Assembly (NCBI GenBank): GCA_002398105.1
Contig: DHCD01000086.1
Location: 879 to 52,878, forward strand
DNA length: 52,000 nucleotides
Source: Syntrophomonas sp. UBA4911
GTDB taxonomy: Bacteria > Bacillota > Syntrophomonadia > Syntrophomonadales > Syntrophomonadaceae
Direction of reading: 5' to 3'
Shown here piece by piece: positions 35,019 through 43,591 of this stretch; the first letter of the stretch is position 1; every line of letters begins with the position of its first letter. A program made the translations under genes and the position numbers. The notes beneath the pieces were generated by a model. The model saw only the letters and a list, made by a program, of their open reading frames with translations, ran no database searches and was not told the origin of the DNA.

Positions 35019-35465
35019 TTGGGCAAGACACAGGAAATCGAAGAATTGGTTGAGAGGGAGCTTGACCGGTTGGCTATAGAGCTGGTGGAAGTCGAATACC
35101 GCAGGGAGAATAAGGAACAACTGCTCCGAATTTTAATAGACAGCGAAGCGGGGGTTGACCTGAATCTTTGCAGTCAAGCTACTCGGGCCATTAAACCCAT
35201 ATTGGATGACCGTAATATTTATTATGATCATCTAGAATTGTCATCACCCGGGTTGGACCGCATCTTAAGAAAGGATAAAGATTTCCTGCGTTTTCGTGGC
35301 AGTATGGTGAAAATCAAAATGCTCAAGCCCTATCAGGGTCCTGGTAAAATTAAGGGAATACTGGTAGGAAACGATGAAACGAGAATTCAGGTCGAAGTTG
35401 GGGGGGAAGTAATGGATCTTCCCCGCGAGATGGTTTCCAGGGTTAGATTATATCCGGATTATTAA
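35019..35465 (+). CDS. rimP: Ribosome maturation factor RimP
   Basis: RimP assists assembly of the 30S subunit. The TTG start at 35019 gives 148 residues. Typical features: LVERELDRLAIELVEVEYRREN near the N-terminus, LRILIDSEAGVDLNLCSQATRAI, the LELSSPGLDRILRKDKDFLRF motif, and an SH3-like C-terminal domain. It heads the nusA operon, as in most bacteria. The ribosome site GGGGGTG is 7-8 bases upstream. Confidence 0.95.
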   Translation: MGKTQEIEELVERELDRLAIELVEVEYRRENKEQLLRILIDSEAGVDLNLCSQATRAIKPILDDRNIYYDHLELSSPGLDRILRKDKDFLRFRGSMVKIKMLKPYQGPGKIKGILVGNDETRIQVEVGGEVMDLPREMVSRVRLYPDY

Positions 35466-35477
35466 GGAGGAAAAACA

Positions 35478-36542
35478 ATGTCTAATGAATTAATACAGGC
35501 ATTGCACGAAATAGAAAAAGAGCGCGGTATTCCAAAAGTGGCTCTGATAGATGCAATTAAGGCGGCACTTAACACCGCCTACAAGAAAAACTTCGGCACG
35601 GCTCAGAGTGTGAGCGTGGAATTCAGCGATTTAACCGGGGAGGTCAAGGTATTTTCCCAGAAAAAAGTAGTACCTGAGGTACAAGACCCGCGGGTGGAAA
35701 TTGCTACAACTGAAGCCCGGGAGCTGTACCCCGATTGCCAGGAAGAGGATATGGTTTACGTCGAAGCTACACCGGCTAATTTTGGACGTATAGCTGCTCA
35801 GACGGCAAAACAGGTGGTTATCCAAAAACTCCGGGAGGCTGAAAGAAGTCTAATCTATGAGGAGTTTCTCGAACGTGAAGGGGAAATAGTTACCGGTATC
35901 ATCCAGAGAATAGAAGCCAAAACCGTATATATTACCCTGGGCAGGACCGACGGCATCATGCTGCCTTCCGACCAGATCAGCGGAGAAAAGTATGAACTGG
36001 GGCAAAGAATAAAAGCCTATATATATGAGGTTAAAAATACCTCCAAAGGGCCTAACATATACGTATCCCGGACTAACCCCTATTTTTTGCGGCGTCTGTT
36101 TGAATTGGAAGTACCCGAGATCTATGATGGGGTGGTGGAAATCAAATCTATTGCCCGGGAAGCCGGCGCCCGCTCCAAGATAGCGGTTCATTCCCTGGAC
36201 GAGAGGGTTGATTCCGTTGGCGCCTGTGTGGGACCGAGAGGATTGAGGGTCCAAAACATAGTATCGGAGCTGGGAGGAGAAAAAATTGATATTATCAAAT
36301 ATGATAAAGATCCGGAAAGATACATTGCCAATGCCTTAAGTCCGGCTAAAGTACTTGCCGTTTATGCCAGCGAAGAAGCTAAAATGGCTACGGTGGTGGT
36401 ACCGGATTATCAGCTTTCCCTGGCTATTGGCAAAGAAGGACAAAATGCCAGACTGGCAGCCAAACTGACCAGTTGGAAGGTCGATATCAAGAGTGAAAGC
36501 CAGTTTATGGAGGAGAACGATATAGATGGCCAAAACCCGTAA
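35478..36542 (+). CDS. nusA: Transcription termination/antitermination factor NusA
   Basis: NusA binds RNA polymerase and influences pausing, termination and antitermination. The 354-residue short form lacks the C-terminal acidic repeats of E. coli NusA, as in other Firmicutes. N-terminal domain (1-130), S1 domain (about 133-200), KH1 (DERVDSVGACVGPRGLRVQN) and KH2 (LAIGKEGQNARLAAKLTSWKVDI) are all recognisable. The site AAGGAGGAAAAA precedes ATG 35478. The end overlaps rnpM by 17 bases. Confidence 0.97.
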   Translation: MSNELIQALHEIEKERGIPKVALIDAIKAALNTAYKKNFGTAQSVSVEFSDLTGEVKVFSQKKVVPEVQDPRVEIATTEARELYPDCQEEDMVYVEATPANFGRIAAQTAKQVVIQKLREAERSLIYEEFLEREGEIVTGIIQRIEAKTVYITLGRTDGIMLPSDQISGEKYELGQRIKAYIYEVKNTSKGPNIYVSRTNPYFLRRLFELEVPEIYDGVVEIKSIAREAGARSKIAVHSLDERVDSVGACVGPRGLRVQNIVSELGGEKIDIIKYDKDPERYIANALSPAKVLAVYASEEAKMATVVVPDYQLSLAIGKEGQNARLAAKLTSWKVDIKSESQFMEENDIDGQNP

Positions 36543-36813
36543 AATACCACAGCGTATGTGTGTAGGATGCAGGGAAATGAAAAACAAGAAGGAGCTGACC
36601 AGGGTGGTCCGCACCCCCCAGGGCAGCATTGAAATAGATAGCAGCGGCAAGAAACCAGGTCGCGGAGCGTACCTGTGCCCGCAGATTGATTGCTTGCAGC
36701 AGGCATTGAAGGGCAAACGCTTACAGAAGGCTTTGGAACAGGAAATACCTGATGAAGTGATAGCGATGCTTATGAAGCAAATCTCCCAATCTTCCGTAAT
36801 ACAAGGTGAGTGA
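36526..36813 (+). CDS. rnpM: RNase P modulator RnpM (YlxR)
   Basis: A small nucleic-acid-binding protein of the YlxR family, named RnpM in B. subtilis because it binds RNase P RNA. The 95 residues include PQRMCVGCREMKNKKELTRVVR near the start, the signature CxxC-R pattern, and KKPGRGAYLCPQIDC. It lies between nusA and ylxQ, the conserved place. Its ATG overlaps the end of nusA. Confidence 0.93.
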   Translation: MAKTRKIPQRMCVGCREMKNKKELTRVVRTPQGSIEIDSSGKKPGRGAYLCPQIDCLQQALKGKRLQKALEQEIPDEVIAMLMKQISQSSVIQGE

Positions 36814-36817
36814 TAAA

Positions 36818-37159
36818 TTGAACAAAATTTACAGTAGGATAGGTTTAGCGCAGAAGGCAGGAAAAGTATCGTCGGGTACCCTGGCGGTACGCTCCAGTTT
36901 GCTCAATCGGGCCTGCCTGTTAGTAATGAGCAGTGATATTTCTGAAAATACCAAAGATTCACTGATTGGTATCAGTCAAAAACGAAAAATTCCCTGGCTC
37001 GTTCTGGGGAATAAATATGAACTCGGCACCTCCGTGGGCAAGGCTTACCGGGTTGCCTTAACTATAAACGATCAGGGAATGGCGGATTCTATCATTAAAC
37101 TCTTGGAATCGCGGGGAGAAGGGTTAAATAGTACGGGGGTGGTTGAATGGCCAAAATAA
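36818..37159 (+). CDS. ylxQ: L7Ae-type RNA-binding protein YlxQ
   Basis: YlxQ is an L7Ae/L30e-fold protein that may bind kink-turn RNA. I prefer TTG 36818, seven bases after AAGGTGAG, because the product then begins MNKIYSRIGLAQKAGKVSSG, the usual family start; GTG 36806 would overlap the ribosome site. The 113 residues contain RACLLVMSSDISENTKDS and the tail of the fold with a GLN-rich end. The end overlaps infB by 13 bases. Confidence 0.9.
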   Translation: MNKIYSRIGLAQKAGKVSSGTLAVRSSLLNRACLLVMSSDISENTKDSLIGISQKRKIPWLVLGNKYELGTSVGKAYRVALTINDQGMADSIIKLLESRGEGLNSTGVVEWPK

Positions 37160-39825
37160 GAGTACACGAGATAGCGAAAGAATTGGGCTTGCAAAGTAAA
37201 GAAATGGTGGATATTCTGCAGAATATGGGGCTGGATGTCAAAAACCATATGAGTACCTTGGAAGAATCCCAGGCTAACTGGGTTAAGAAACAGCTAAAAA
37301 CCGGAGGTAGACAAGAAAAAAACAAGGCCGGGAAAAGGGATAGTTCTGCAGCCAGATCACTGGAAAATGATACCCCAAGCCCTAAGCGACCACAGCAACC
37401 TGCCCAGGAACAGGCTAAACGGGTGGAACACCAGGGGGAAAAGAAAACAGCCCCGAGACCGGTTCAGAATCAGGAAAGACCCATCAGGCCAAAAGATCGG
37501 CCCTTTGGTCAGTCAGCGCAGGAGGGCAGGCCCCAGCAGCATTTTAAAGACGCCCACCGTCCGGGTGGAGATAAAAACCGGAATAACGAGCCCTTTAAAG
37601 GCTCGCCTCGACCAGTCCAGGACAGAGTGCAAAAAGATCAGCCAAGATCGGGCCCGGATAGGCCGCAAAACCGTGAGGCTTTTAAAAATCAGCCCCGACC
37701 GGCTTCGAATAGACCTTCAAACCGTGAACCAATCAAAGGCGGCCCTCCCAGGCCAAATTTGGATAAGCCCCAGAGCCACGAAATTACAGGTGACAACCGG
37801 GGGCAGAACTTTAGAAGGCCGGGTGCTCCGCCTGCCGGGCAGCGCAAAGACCAGCCCCGCACCGATAACAGGGCGATTGCGCCCGCTTTGGAGAAGCGCA
37901 GCGAACCTCAAAAAACTAAGGTAGCGGAAAAGAGTAAAGAGACCCGACCGGGACCGGCGGGTAAATACGATAAAAATAAGTCCCGCAAGAGCGCTCCCGT
38001 CCAGATGCAAAAGGATTACAGTCGTCCCGGCAGAAAACATAAACATAAGCGTAAAAAAGAAGATACCATAGTCCAATTACCGGATAAAATAAGTCTGGAG
38101 GAAAATACCACCGTCAGGGAACTGGCGGAAAAATTGCATCGGAGTTCAGCGGAAATAGTTAAAAAATTAATGGAATTAGGCACCATGGCATCTATCAACC
38201 AGGCCGTTGATTTTGAGACTGCGGAAATAGTCGCCAGCCTGTATGAAGTCAAGGTGGAGCGAGCTATTTCCGAGGAAGAAAAATTGCTGGAAGAAATAGT
38301 CGATGCTGAATCCAGCCTTAAGCTGCGTCCTCCAGTGGTTACCGTAATGGGGCACGTCGATCATGGCAAAACTTCATTGCTGGATAGGATACGGAAATCT
38401 GACGTGGTTTCCGGCGAGGCCGGAGGAATAACCCAGCATATCGGAGCCTATCAGGTTACCGTGAATGATAATCGAATTACCTTTATAGATACCCCTGGCC
38501 ATGAAGCTTTCACCGCTATGCGTGCCAGGGGAGCAAATCTTACCGATATTGTAGTGTTGGTAGTGGCTGCCGATGACGGGGTCATGCCCCAGACTATTGA
38601 AGCGGTAAACCATATAAAAGCTGCCAATGTGCCATTTGTGGTTGCTATTAACAAGATTGACAAACCTGAAGCCAACCCGGAAAGAGTGATGCGGCAGCTC
38701 ACTGAATACGGTATTGTGGCCGAAGAATGGGGTGGAGATACCATATTTGTACCGGTATCAGCCAAGCAGGGCCAGGGAATTGATACCTTGCTGGAAATGA
38801 TTCTGCTGGTGGCAGAGATGCATGAAATTAAGGCCAATCCTGACCGAGCCGCTGAAGGAGTCGTTGTCGAAGGACAGCTTGACCGGGGCCGGGGACCGGT
38901 AGCGACGGTACTGGTCCTCAAGGGTACCCTGAACATAGGAGATTTCCTGGTCTGCGGCAATAATTTCTGCAAAGTGCGGGCTATGACTGACCATAAAGGC
39001 AGAAGAGTAGAAAAAGCTTATCCTTCCATGCCGGTGGAGATTACCGGATGGTCAGATGTTCCGGAAGCAGGAGGCAAAGTTCTGGCTTGTGACGAAAAAG
39101 TGGCCAAGGAAGTAGTGAACCTGCGCTTGAGTGAAAAGAAAATGGAAGAGCAGAAGCAGAGCAGCAAGGTTTCCTTGGATGACTTTTTTAAACAGATGCA
39201 GGATGCTGATATCAAAGAGCTTAATTTGATTATCAAGGGTGATGTTCAGGGCTCAATTGAAGCCTTGGCGCAATCGCTTCTGCGCTTGGGTACTAATGAA
39301 GTCAAAGTAAATGTGATTCATTCTGCGGTAGGAGCCATCAGCGAGACTGACGTTATGCTGGCTTCAGCTTCCCAGGCCATAATCATCGGGTTCAATGTCC
39401 GGCCTGATGTTAAAGCTCGAAAATATGCAGAAGACGAGGGCATTGACGTTCGTCTCTACCGGGTCATCTATGAAGCAATTGATGATGTGAAAAAGGCTAT
39501 GGCCGGATTGCTTGATCCGGAATATAAAGAGAAATATATGGGACGGGCTGAAGTCCGGGCGACTTTCAAAGTTCCGAATGTGGGTTTGATTGCCGGTTCC
39601 TATGTTATTGACGGCAGACTGCAGAGGAATGCTAGTGTACGGGTACTGCGCGATGGTGTAATCGTATACGAGGGCAGACTTTCATCATTAAAACGGTTTA
39701 AGGATGATGTCCGTGAAGTAGTGGAAAACTACGAATGCGGGATAGGCATTCAGGATTTTAATGATGTCAAAGAAGGCGACATTATTGAATCCTATGTGAT
39801 GGAAGAAATACCCCGGCAATTATAG
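37147..39825 (+). CDS. infB: Translation initiation factor IF-2
   Basis: IF-2 is the GTPase that brings fMet-tRNA to the 30S subunit. The 892-residue protein has a first IF2_N domain (1-50), a long basic, proline-rich linker (about 52-310) with loosely repeated RP-NRE-K-PRP units, a second IF2_N domain (about 318-370), then the G domain: GHVDHGKTS (about 402-410), DTPGHEAF and NKIDKPEA. Domains II, III and C2 follow. The linker is longer than usual. ATG 37147 overlaps ylxQ; the start could use the GGGGGTGG just upstream. Confidence 0.97.
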   Translation: MAKIRVHEIAKELGLQSKEMVDILQNMGLDVKNHMSTLEESQANWVKKQLKTGGRQEKNKAGKRDSSAARSLENDTPSPKRPQQPAQEQAKRVEHQGEKKTAPRPVQNQERPIRPKDRPFGQSAQEGRPQQHFKDAHRPGGDKNRNNEPFKGSPRPVQDRVQKDQPRSGPDRPQNREAFKNQPRPASNRPSNREPIKGGPPRPNLDKPQSHEITGDNRGQNFRRPGAPPAGQRKDQPRTDNRAIAPALEKRSEPQKTKVAEKSKETRPGPAGKYDKNKSRKSAPVQMQKDYSRPGRKHKHKRKKEDTIVQLPDKISLEENTTVRELAEKLHRSSAEIVKKLMELGTMASINQAVDFETAEIVASLYEVKVERAISEEEKLLEEIVDAESSLKLRPPVVTVMGHVDHGKTSLLDRIRKSDVVSGEAGGITQHIGAYQVTVNDNRITFIDTPGHEAFTAMRARGANLTDIVVLVVAADDGVMPQTIEAVNHIKAANVPFVVAINKIDKPEANPERVMRQLTEYGIVAEEWGGDTIFVPVSAKQGQGIDTLLEMILLVAEMHEIKANPDRAAEGVVVEGQLDRGRGPVATVLVLKGTLNIGDFLVCGNNFCKVRAMTDHKGRRVEKAYPSMPVEITGWSDVPEAGGKVLACDEKVAKEVVNLRLSEKKMEEQKQSSKVSLDDFFKQMQDADIKELNLIIKGDVQGSIEALAQSLLRLGTNEVKVNVIHSAVGAISETDVMLASASQAIIIGFNVRPDVKARKYAEDEGIDVRLYRVIYEAIDDVKKAMAGLLDPEYKEKYMGRAEVRATFKVPNVGLIAGSYVIDGRLQRNASVRVLRDGVIVYEGRLSSLKRFKDDVREVVENYECGIGIQDFNDVKEGDIIESYVMEEIPRQL

Positions 39826-39867
39826 ATATAATGACTTTTAGCAAACTATTTAAAAGGGGGTAAAGCC

Positions 39868-40236
39868 ATGAGCAGGCGCAGACAGGAAAGAATGGCGATA
39901 GAAATCAGGAGAATCATGGCCCGTATAATCCAGGAAGATATAAAAGACCCCCGCATTGATTTCACCACGGTTTCTATCACCAGAGTTGACGTCAGCAATG
40001 ACCTGAGTCATGCCCGGGTATATATAAGCGTATTAGGCGACGATAAAAAACAGGAGGAAACCATGCAGGCCTTGCAAAAAGCCAAAGGTTTCATCCGCAG
40101 TGAGCTGGTTCAGGGGATCCAGGTCAAACATGCACCGGATCTGGAGTTCCGCCTGGATCATTCCATTGAACAGGGTATACGCATCTCGTCGCTTTTGGAT
40201 GAGTTAAAGGAAGGACCAAAAGTTCACGATGAATAG
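39868..40236 (+). CDS. rbfA: Ribosome-binding factor A
   Basis: RbfA is a KH-fold 30S assembly factor. The 122-residue protein begins RRRQERMAIEIRRIMARIIQ and contains DPRIDFTTVSITRVDVSNDLSHARVY, then LRF-like FRLDHSIEQG near the C-terminus. The strong site AAAAGGGGGT lies before ATG 39868. The end overlaps nrnA by eight bases. Confidence 0.96.
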   Translation: MSRRRQERMAIEIRRIMARIIQEDIKDPRIDFTTVSITRVDVSNDLSHARVYISVLGDDKKQEETMQALQKAKGFIRSELVQGIQVKHAPDLEFRLDHSIEQGIRISSLLDELKEGPKVHDE

Positions 40237-41194
40237 CATGGAAGAAATTGCCCGCCAATTGCTGAAATCTGATGATTATCTTATCCTGGGCCATACCATC
40301 CCCGATGGTGACTGTATAGGTTCCCTGCTGGGGCTCTATTGGGGCCTGACTGATAGCGGGAAGCAAGTTACCATGGTTCTTGCGGATTCGGCGCCGGACC
40401 GGTATGATTACTTATCGGGCTGGGAAATGATAAAAAAGCCATCCGAGCTAAAAGTTATTCCGCCCCATATAATATTCCTGGATTGTGCTGACCGGGAGCG
40501 GGCCGGAGAGGAAATAGCAGCTCGAATCGACGACCAGGCATGTATTTATAATATTGACCACCATCTCCAGAGAGAGTTATATGGCGACTATAATTATGTA
40601 GACCCCGGTGCGGCGGCTACAGGAGAAATTATCTTTGCCCTGCTGCAGGCTATGCAGGTTCCGATCCGGGCAGAGATCGCGGATTGTCTTTATGCTGCCG
40701 TTATCATGGATACCGGGGGCTTCCTGAACAGCAACACCACTTCTGCTACCATGCGTATTGCCGCCAGTTTACTGGACCTGGGAGCTGATGTTGACCGTGC
40801 CCGGATTTGTCTGTTTGAATCCAAGCCGCGTCTGGAAGTAATGTTGCTGGGGCTGGCCTTAAAACATATAGAATTCAGTGATGACGGCAGGATCGCCTGG
40901 ATGAGTCTTTCCTATGAAGAAGTAAAAGCCATAGGCGCTCTGGATTTTCATCCCGAAGGTATCATTAACTACACCCGCATGATTGTGGGGGTTGAAGTGG
41001 GATTACTTTTTCGGGAGACGGAACCGGGTGTTATTAAAATTGGTTTCCGGACCAAAGGCAAGATTGATGTAGCGGCGATCGCTGCTTTATACGATGGCGG
41101 AGGCCACCGACAGGCCGCCGGGGCCCGGCAGCAGGGTGATCTGGAAGATGTTAAACAGAGGGTGATCAATACGGTCAAGGACGTGATGGTTTAA
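40229..41194 (+). CDS. nrnA: NrnA-type DHH phosphoesterase (oligoribonuclease / pAp phosphatase)
   Basis: NrnA degrades nano-RNA and dephosphorylates pAp. The 321-residue protein shows the DHH metal sites: GHTIPDGDCIGS (H22, D26, D28), FLDCADRERAG, IDHHLQ, and AAVIMDTGGFLN, plus the DHHA1 C-terminal GGGHRQAAGARQ. All metal ligands look intact. It lies between rbfA and truB, as in many Firmicutes. B. subtilis encodes nrnA elsewhere. Confidence 0.93.
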   Translation: MNSMEEIARQLLKSDDYLILGHTIPDGDCIGSLLGLYWGLTDSGKQVTMVLADSAPDRYDYLSGWEMIKKPSELKVIPPHIIFLDCADRERAGEEIAARIDDQACIYNIDHHLQRELYGDYNYVDPGAAATGEIIFALLQAMQVPIRAEIADCLYAAVIMDTGGFLNSNTTSATMRIAASLLDLGADVDRARICLFESKPRLEVMLLGLALKHIEFSDDGRIAWMSLSYEEVKAIGALDFHPEGIINYTRMIVGVEVGLLFRETEPGVIKIGFRTKGKIDVAAIAALYDGGGHRQAAGARQQGDLEDVKQRVINTVKDVMV

Positions 41195-41195
41195 C

Positions 41196-42086
41196 TTGCA
41201 TGGCTTTTTAAATATTGATAAACCTCAAGGTATGACCTCTTTTGAGGTGGTAAAAAAAATAAAAAAAATTATCCCCGGTAAAGTCAAAATTGGCCATCTT
41301 GGTACACTTGATCCCATGGCCGGCGGGGTTTTGCCCCTGGCGATAGGAAAGGCCACCAGAATAATTCCCTATATAGAAGATGAACGCAAGATTTACATAG
41401 CTCAGTTTACTCTGGGAGCGGTTTCAGATACCCAGGATGCCTGGGGGCGCATTGATTATACGGGAAAAAAAGATTTCCGGACCGAGCAGTTGGAGGATAT
41501 TCTGCAGGAGTTTACCGGGAGGATCAAACAGATCCCCCCGATGTATTCTGCGGTTCATTATCAGGGAAAACGCTTGTATGAGCTGGCTCGTGAGGGGATA
41601 ACAGTAGCCCGGGAAGAAAGAGAAATAGTGATCCATAGCCTGGAGATACTGGAAATAAACCGGGATGCGGAGCTGCCGGTGGTTAAAATCAAAGTCGATT
41701 GCTCCCGCGGTACTTATGTACGTACCTTGGGACATGATATAGGCGTCAAACTGGGAACGGGCGCTTTATTATCCGGCCTGGTACGCATCTGCTCGGGCCA
41801 GTTTAATATAGAGCAAGCCTTGCCTCTGGAAAAAATCCTGCAGGATCAGACCTTAATCAACCACTATCTTTGGCCCTTAGATTATCCGCTGGCTCATCTG
41901 CCCGCCGTCCATATTGATTCCGGGCAGGATATGAATGCCATAATGAACGGCCAGGCAGTGACGGTAAAGGCCCGGTTGCCGCAGGGACTTATCCGGGTAT
42001 ACTCGCCGGAGAACAGCTTAGTGGCTCTGGCCCGAAGCAATTATGAAGGAGTCGGCATGATTAAAGCGGAAAGGGTCCTTAAATAG
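41196..42086 (+). CDS. truB: tRNA pseudouridine-55 synthase TruB
   Basis: TruB makes pseudouridine in the T-loop of tRNA. The TTG start gives 296 residues. The catalytic Asp is D39 in HLGTLDPMAGGVLPLAIG; other motifs are YIAQFTLGAVSDTQDAWG, YSAVHYQGKRLYELAR, and VDCSRGTYVRTLGHDIG. The C-terminal PUA-like region is present. It starts one base after nrnA. Confidence 0.97.
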   Translation: MHGFLNIDKPQGMTSFEVVKKIKKIIPGKVKIGHLGTLDPMAGGVLPLAIGKATRIIPYIEDERKIYIAQFTLGAVSDTQDAWGRIDYTGKKDFRTEQLEDILQEFTGRIKQIPPMYSAVHYQGKRLYELAREGITVAREEREIVIHSLEILEINRDAELPVVKIKVDCSRGTYVRTLGHDIGVKLGTGALLSGLVRICSGQFNIEQALPLEKILQDQTLINHYLWPLDYPLAHLPAVHIDSGQDMNAIMNGQAVTVKARLPQGLIRVYSPENSLVALARSNYEGVGMIKAERVLK

Positions 42087-42124
42087 CGAAAAATGTATTA
42101 CCGGACAACTAAGGAGCTTAAACG

Positions 42125-43057
42125 ATGCAGATAGTACGAGAAATTGAAAATTTCAAGCCTGACCACCGTCCCCTTTATCTTGCCTTGGGTAATTTTGACG
42201 GCTTGCACCAGGGCCATCAGCATTTGATCAAAACAATGGTAGCAGCGGCCGGCTTAGATACAGGAAGAGCAACCGCCTTTGTTTTTGAGCCCCACCCGAG
42301 CAAGGTGCTTTTTCCCGAGCGAGCTCCCAAGCTTTTGGTAACGGCGGAGCGGAAAGCTGAACTCATGGAAAAATTAGGGGTACAGATCCTGATATACAAC
42401 AGCTTTAATCTGAAAATAGCCCGGTGCTCCCCCGAGCAATTTGTACAGCAGATACTTATTGACCGGCTTAGGGTTAAAGAGGTATTTGTCGGGTTTAATT
42501 ATACCTTTGGCTATAAAGGAGCCGGGACTCCGGAGTTGCTCCGGCAACTGGGGGAAAAACAGGGGTTTAAGGTGAATATCATACCTCCGGTTGAAGTTGA
42601 TGGGATGGTAGTGTCCAGCAGTATGATTCGCCAAGCCCTGGAGACAGGTGATATCGGACAGGCCAGAATTATGTTGGGATATGAGCCTATGCTGGAAGGA
42701 CAGGTTATTGAAGGAGAACATAGAGGTTCCACTATTGGCATTCCTACCGCTAATCTGGGGTTAAGCCATGAAGTCAGTATACCGGGCCGAGGCGTTTATG
42801 CTGCCCGGGCCGAGGTCAACGGGCGCCCTTATCAGGCGGTAGTAAATATCGGCAGCAAGCCTACCTTTCATGCCGAATATCCGGTGGCGATTGAAGCCCA
42901 TTTAATTGATTTTAAAGGTAATATATATGGTGATCAGCTTCGTTTATACTTTATTGAAAAAATACGGGATGAGCGCAAGTTCAACGATGTGCAGGAACTG
43001 ATTCGGCAGATAAATTTAGATCGGGATAAAGCCCGCCGGATAGTTCCAGTTCCGTAA
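42125..43057 (+). CDS. ribF: Bifunctional riboflavin kinase / FAD synthetase
   Basis: RibF turns riboflavin into FMN and FAD. The 310-residue protein has the N-terminal nucleotidyltransferase domain with LALGNFDGLHQGHQHLIK and the SSSMIRQALETGDI segment, and the C-terminal flavokinase domain with GSTIGIPTANLG, GVYAARAEV, and VVNIGSKPTF. Both activities should be retained. The AAGGAGC site precedes ATG 42125. No FMN riboswitch is visible upstream. Confidence 0.97.
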   Translation: MQIVREIENFKPDHRPLYLALGNFDGLHQGHQHLIKTMVAAAGLDTGRATAFVFEPHPSKVLFPERAPKLLVTAERKAELMEKLGVQILIYNSFNLKIARCSPEQFVQQILIDRLRVKEVFVGFNYTFGYKGAGTPELLRQLGEKQGFKVNIIPPVEVDGMVVSSSMIRQALETGDIGQARIMLGYEPMLEGQVIEGEHRGSTIGIPTANLGLSHEVSIPGRGVYAARAEVNGRPYQAVVNIGSKPTFHAEYPVAIEAHLIDFKGNIYGDQLRLYFIEKIRDERKFNDVQELIRQINLDRDKARRIVPVP

Positions 43058-43058
43058 G

Positions 43059-43087
43059 TTTACTTTTTTTTCGGGCTATGCTACAAT
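43059..43087 (+). promoter_or_regulatory. rpsO promoter with extended -10
   Basis: TTTACT (43059-43064), a 17-base spacer and TACAAT (43082-43087) preceded by TATGC. It begins at the end of ribF and leaves a leader of about 175 bases. Confidence 0.7.
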
Positions 43088-43151
43088 TTACCTTGGTTAT
43101 TGCATCCGGGAAGTATAAAAATATGAACTGAACGGAGAATATTAAGTAAGA

Positions 43152-43262
43152 GCGGCAGTCTGACTGCTTTCAAACATATACCGCCAATGATATGAACCAT
43201 TGACTAGGGTTGGCGATTCACCGGCGCCCGGCTTGGTTAATGGCGATTTAAAGAAGAGGAGG
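43152..43262 (+). promoter_or_regulatory. Structured rpsO leader, candidate S15 autoregulation site
   Basis: Several pairings are possible: GCAGT-CTG-ACTGC (43155-43167), an outer GCGG (43152-43155) with CCGC, and CGCCAA with TTGGCG further on. Multi-hairpin rpsO leaders bound by S15 are known in several phyla. The exact fold was not computed. The ribosome site GAGGAGGTGA follows. Confidence 0.5.
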
Positions 43263-43269
43263 TGAGAGC

Positions 43270-43539
43270 GTGGCATTATCGCCGGAAAGAAAGGAAGAGC
43301 TGATCAAAGCCTTCCAGATACATGAGAATGATACCGGATCCCCCGAAGTTCAGATAGCGATTCTTACAGAAAGAATAAATTATTTGAATGAACATCTTAA
43401 AGCCAATACCAAGGATCATCATTCCCGCAGAGGGCTTTTGAAAATGGTTGGTCAACGTCGCTCTCTTTTAGATTATCTAAAAGAGAAAGATTTTGACCGT
43501 TATCGCCAAATTCTGACCAGACTTGGTTTGAGAAGGTAA
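43270..43539 (+). CDS. rpsO: 30S ribosomal protein S15
   Basis: S15 binds 16S rRNA early and nucleates the platform. The GTG start gives 89 residues, the standard length. The signature LTERINYLNEHLKANTKDHH followed by SRRGLLKMVGQRRSLLDYL is complete. The ribosome site GAGGAGGTGAGAG is unusually strong. It precedes pnp, the widespread rpsO-pnp pairing. Confidence 0.98.
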   Translation: MALSPERKEELIKAFQIHENDTGSPEVQIAILTERINYLNEHLKANTKDHHSRRGLLKMVGQRRSLLDYLKEKDFDRYRQILTRLGLRR

Positions 43540-43567
43540 AAGAGCGGATAGCCGCTCTTTATCTTTA
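43539..43567 (+). terminator. Terminator after rpsO
   Basis: AAAGAGCGG (43539-43547) pairs perfectly with CCGCTCTTT (43552-43560) across a 4-base loop, followed by ATCTTTA. The stem begins at the last base of the stop codon. pnp starts 25 bases later, so some readthrough is expected. Confidence 0.85.
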
Positions 43568-43591
43568 TTTATAATACTGTGAAAGGAGGAG

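Noticed and set aside
37367..37924. 185-residue frame overlapping the IF-2 linker
   Set aside because: Shadow caused by the proline/arginine-rich linker; the infB frame continues with clear domains.
42087..42124. FMN riboswitch before ribF
   Set aside because: The gap is 38 bases, too short, and no conserved core is present.
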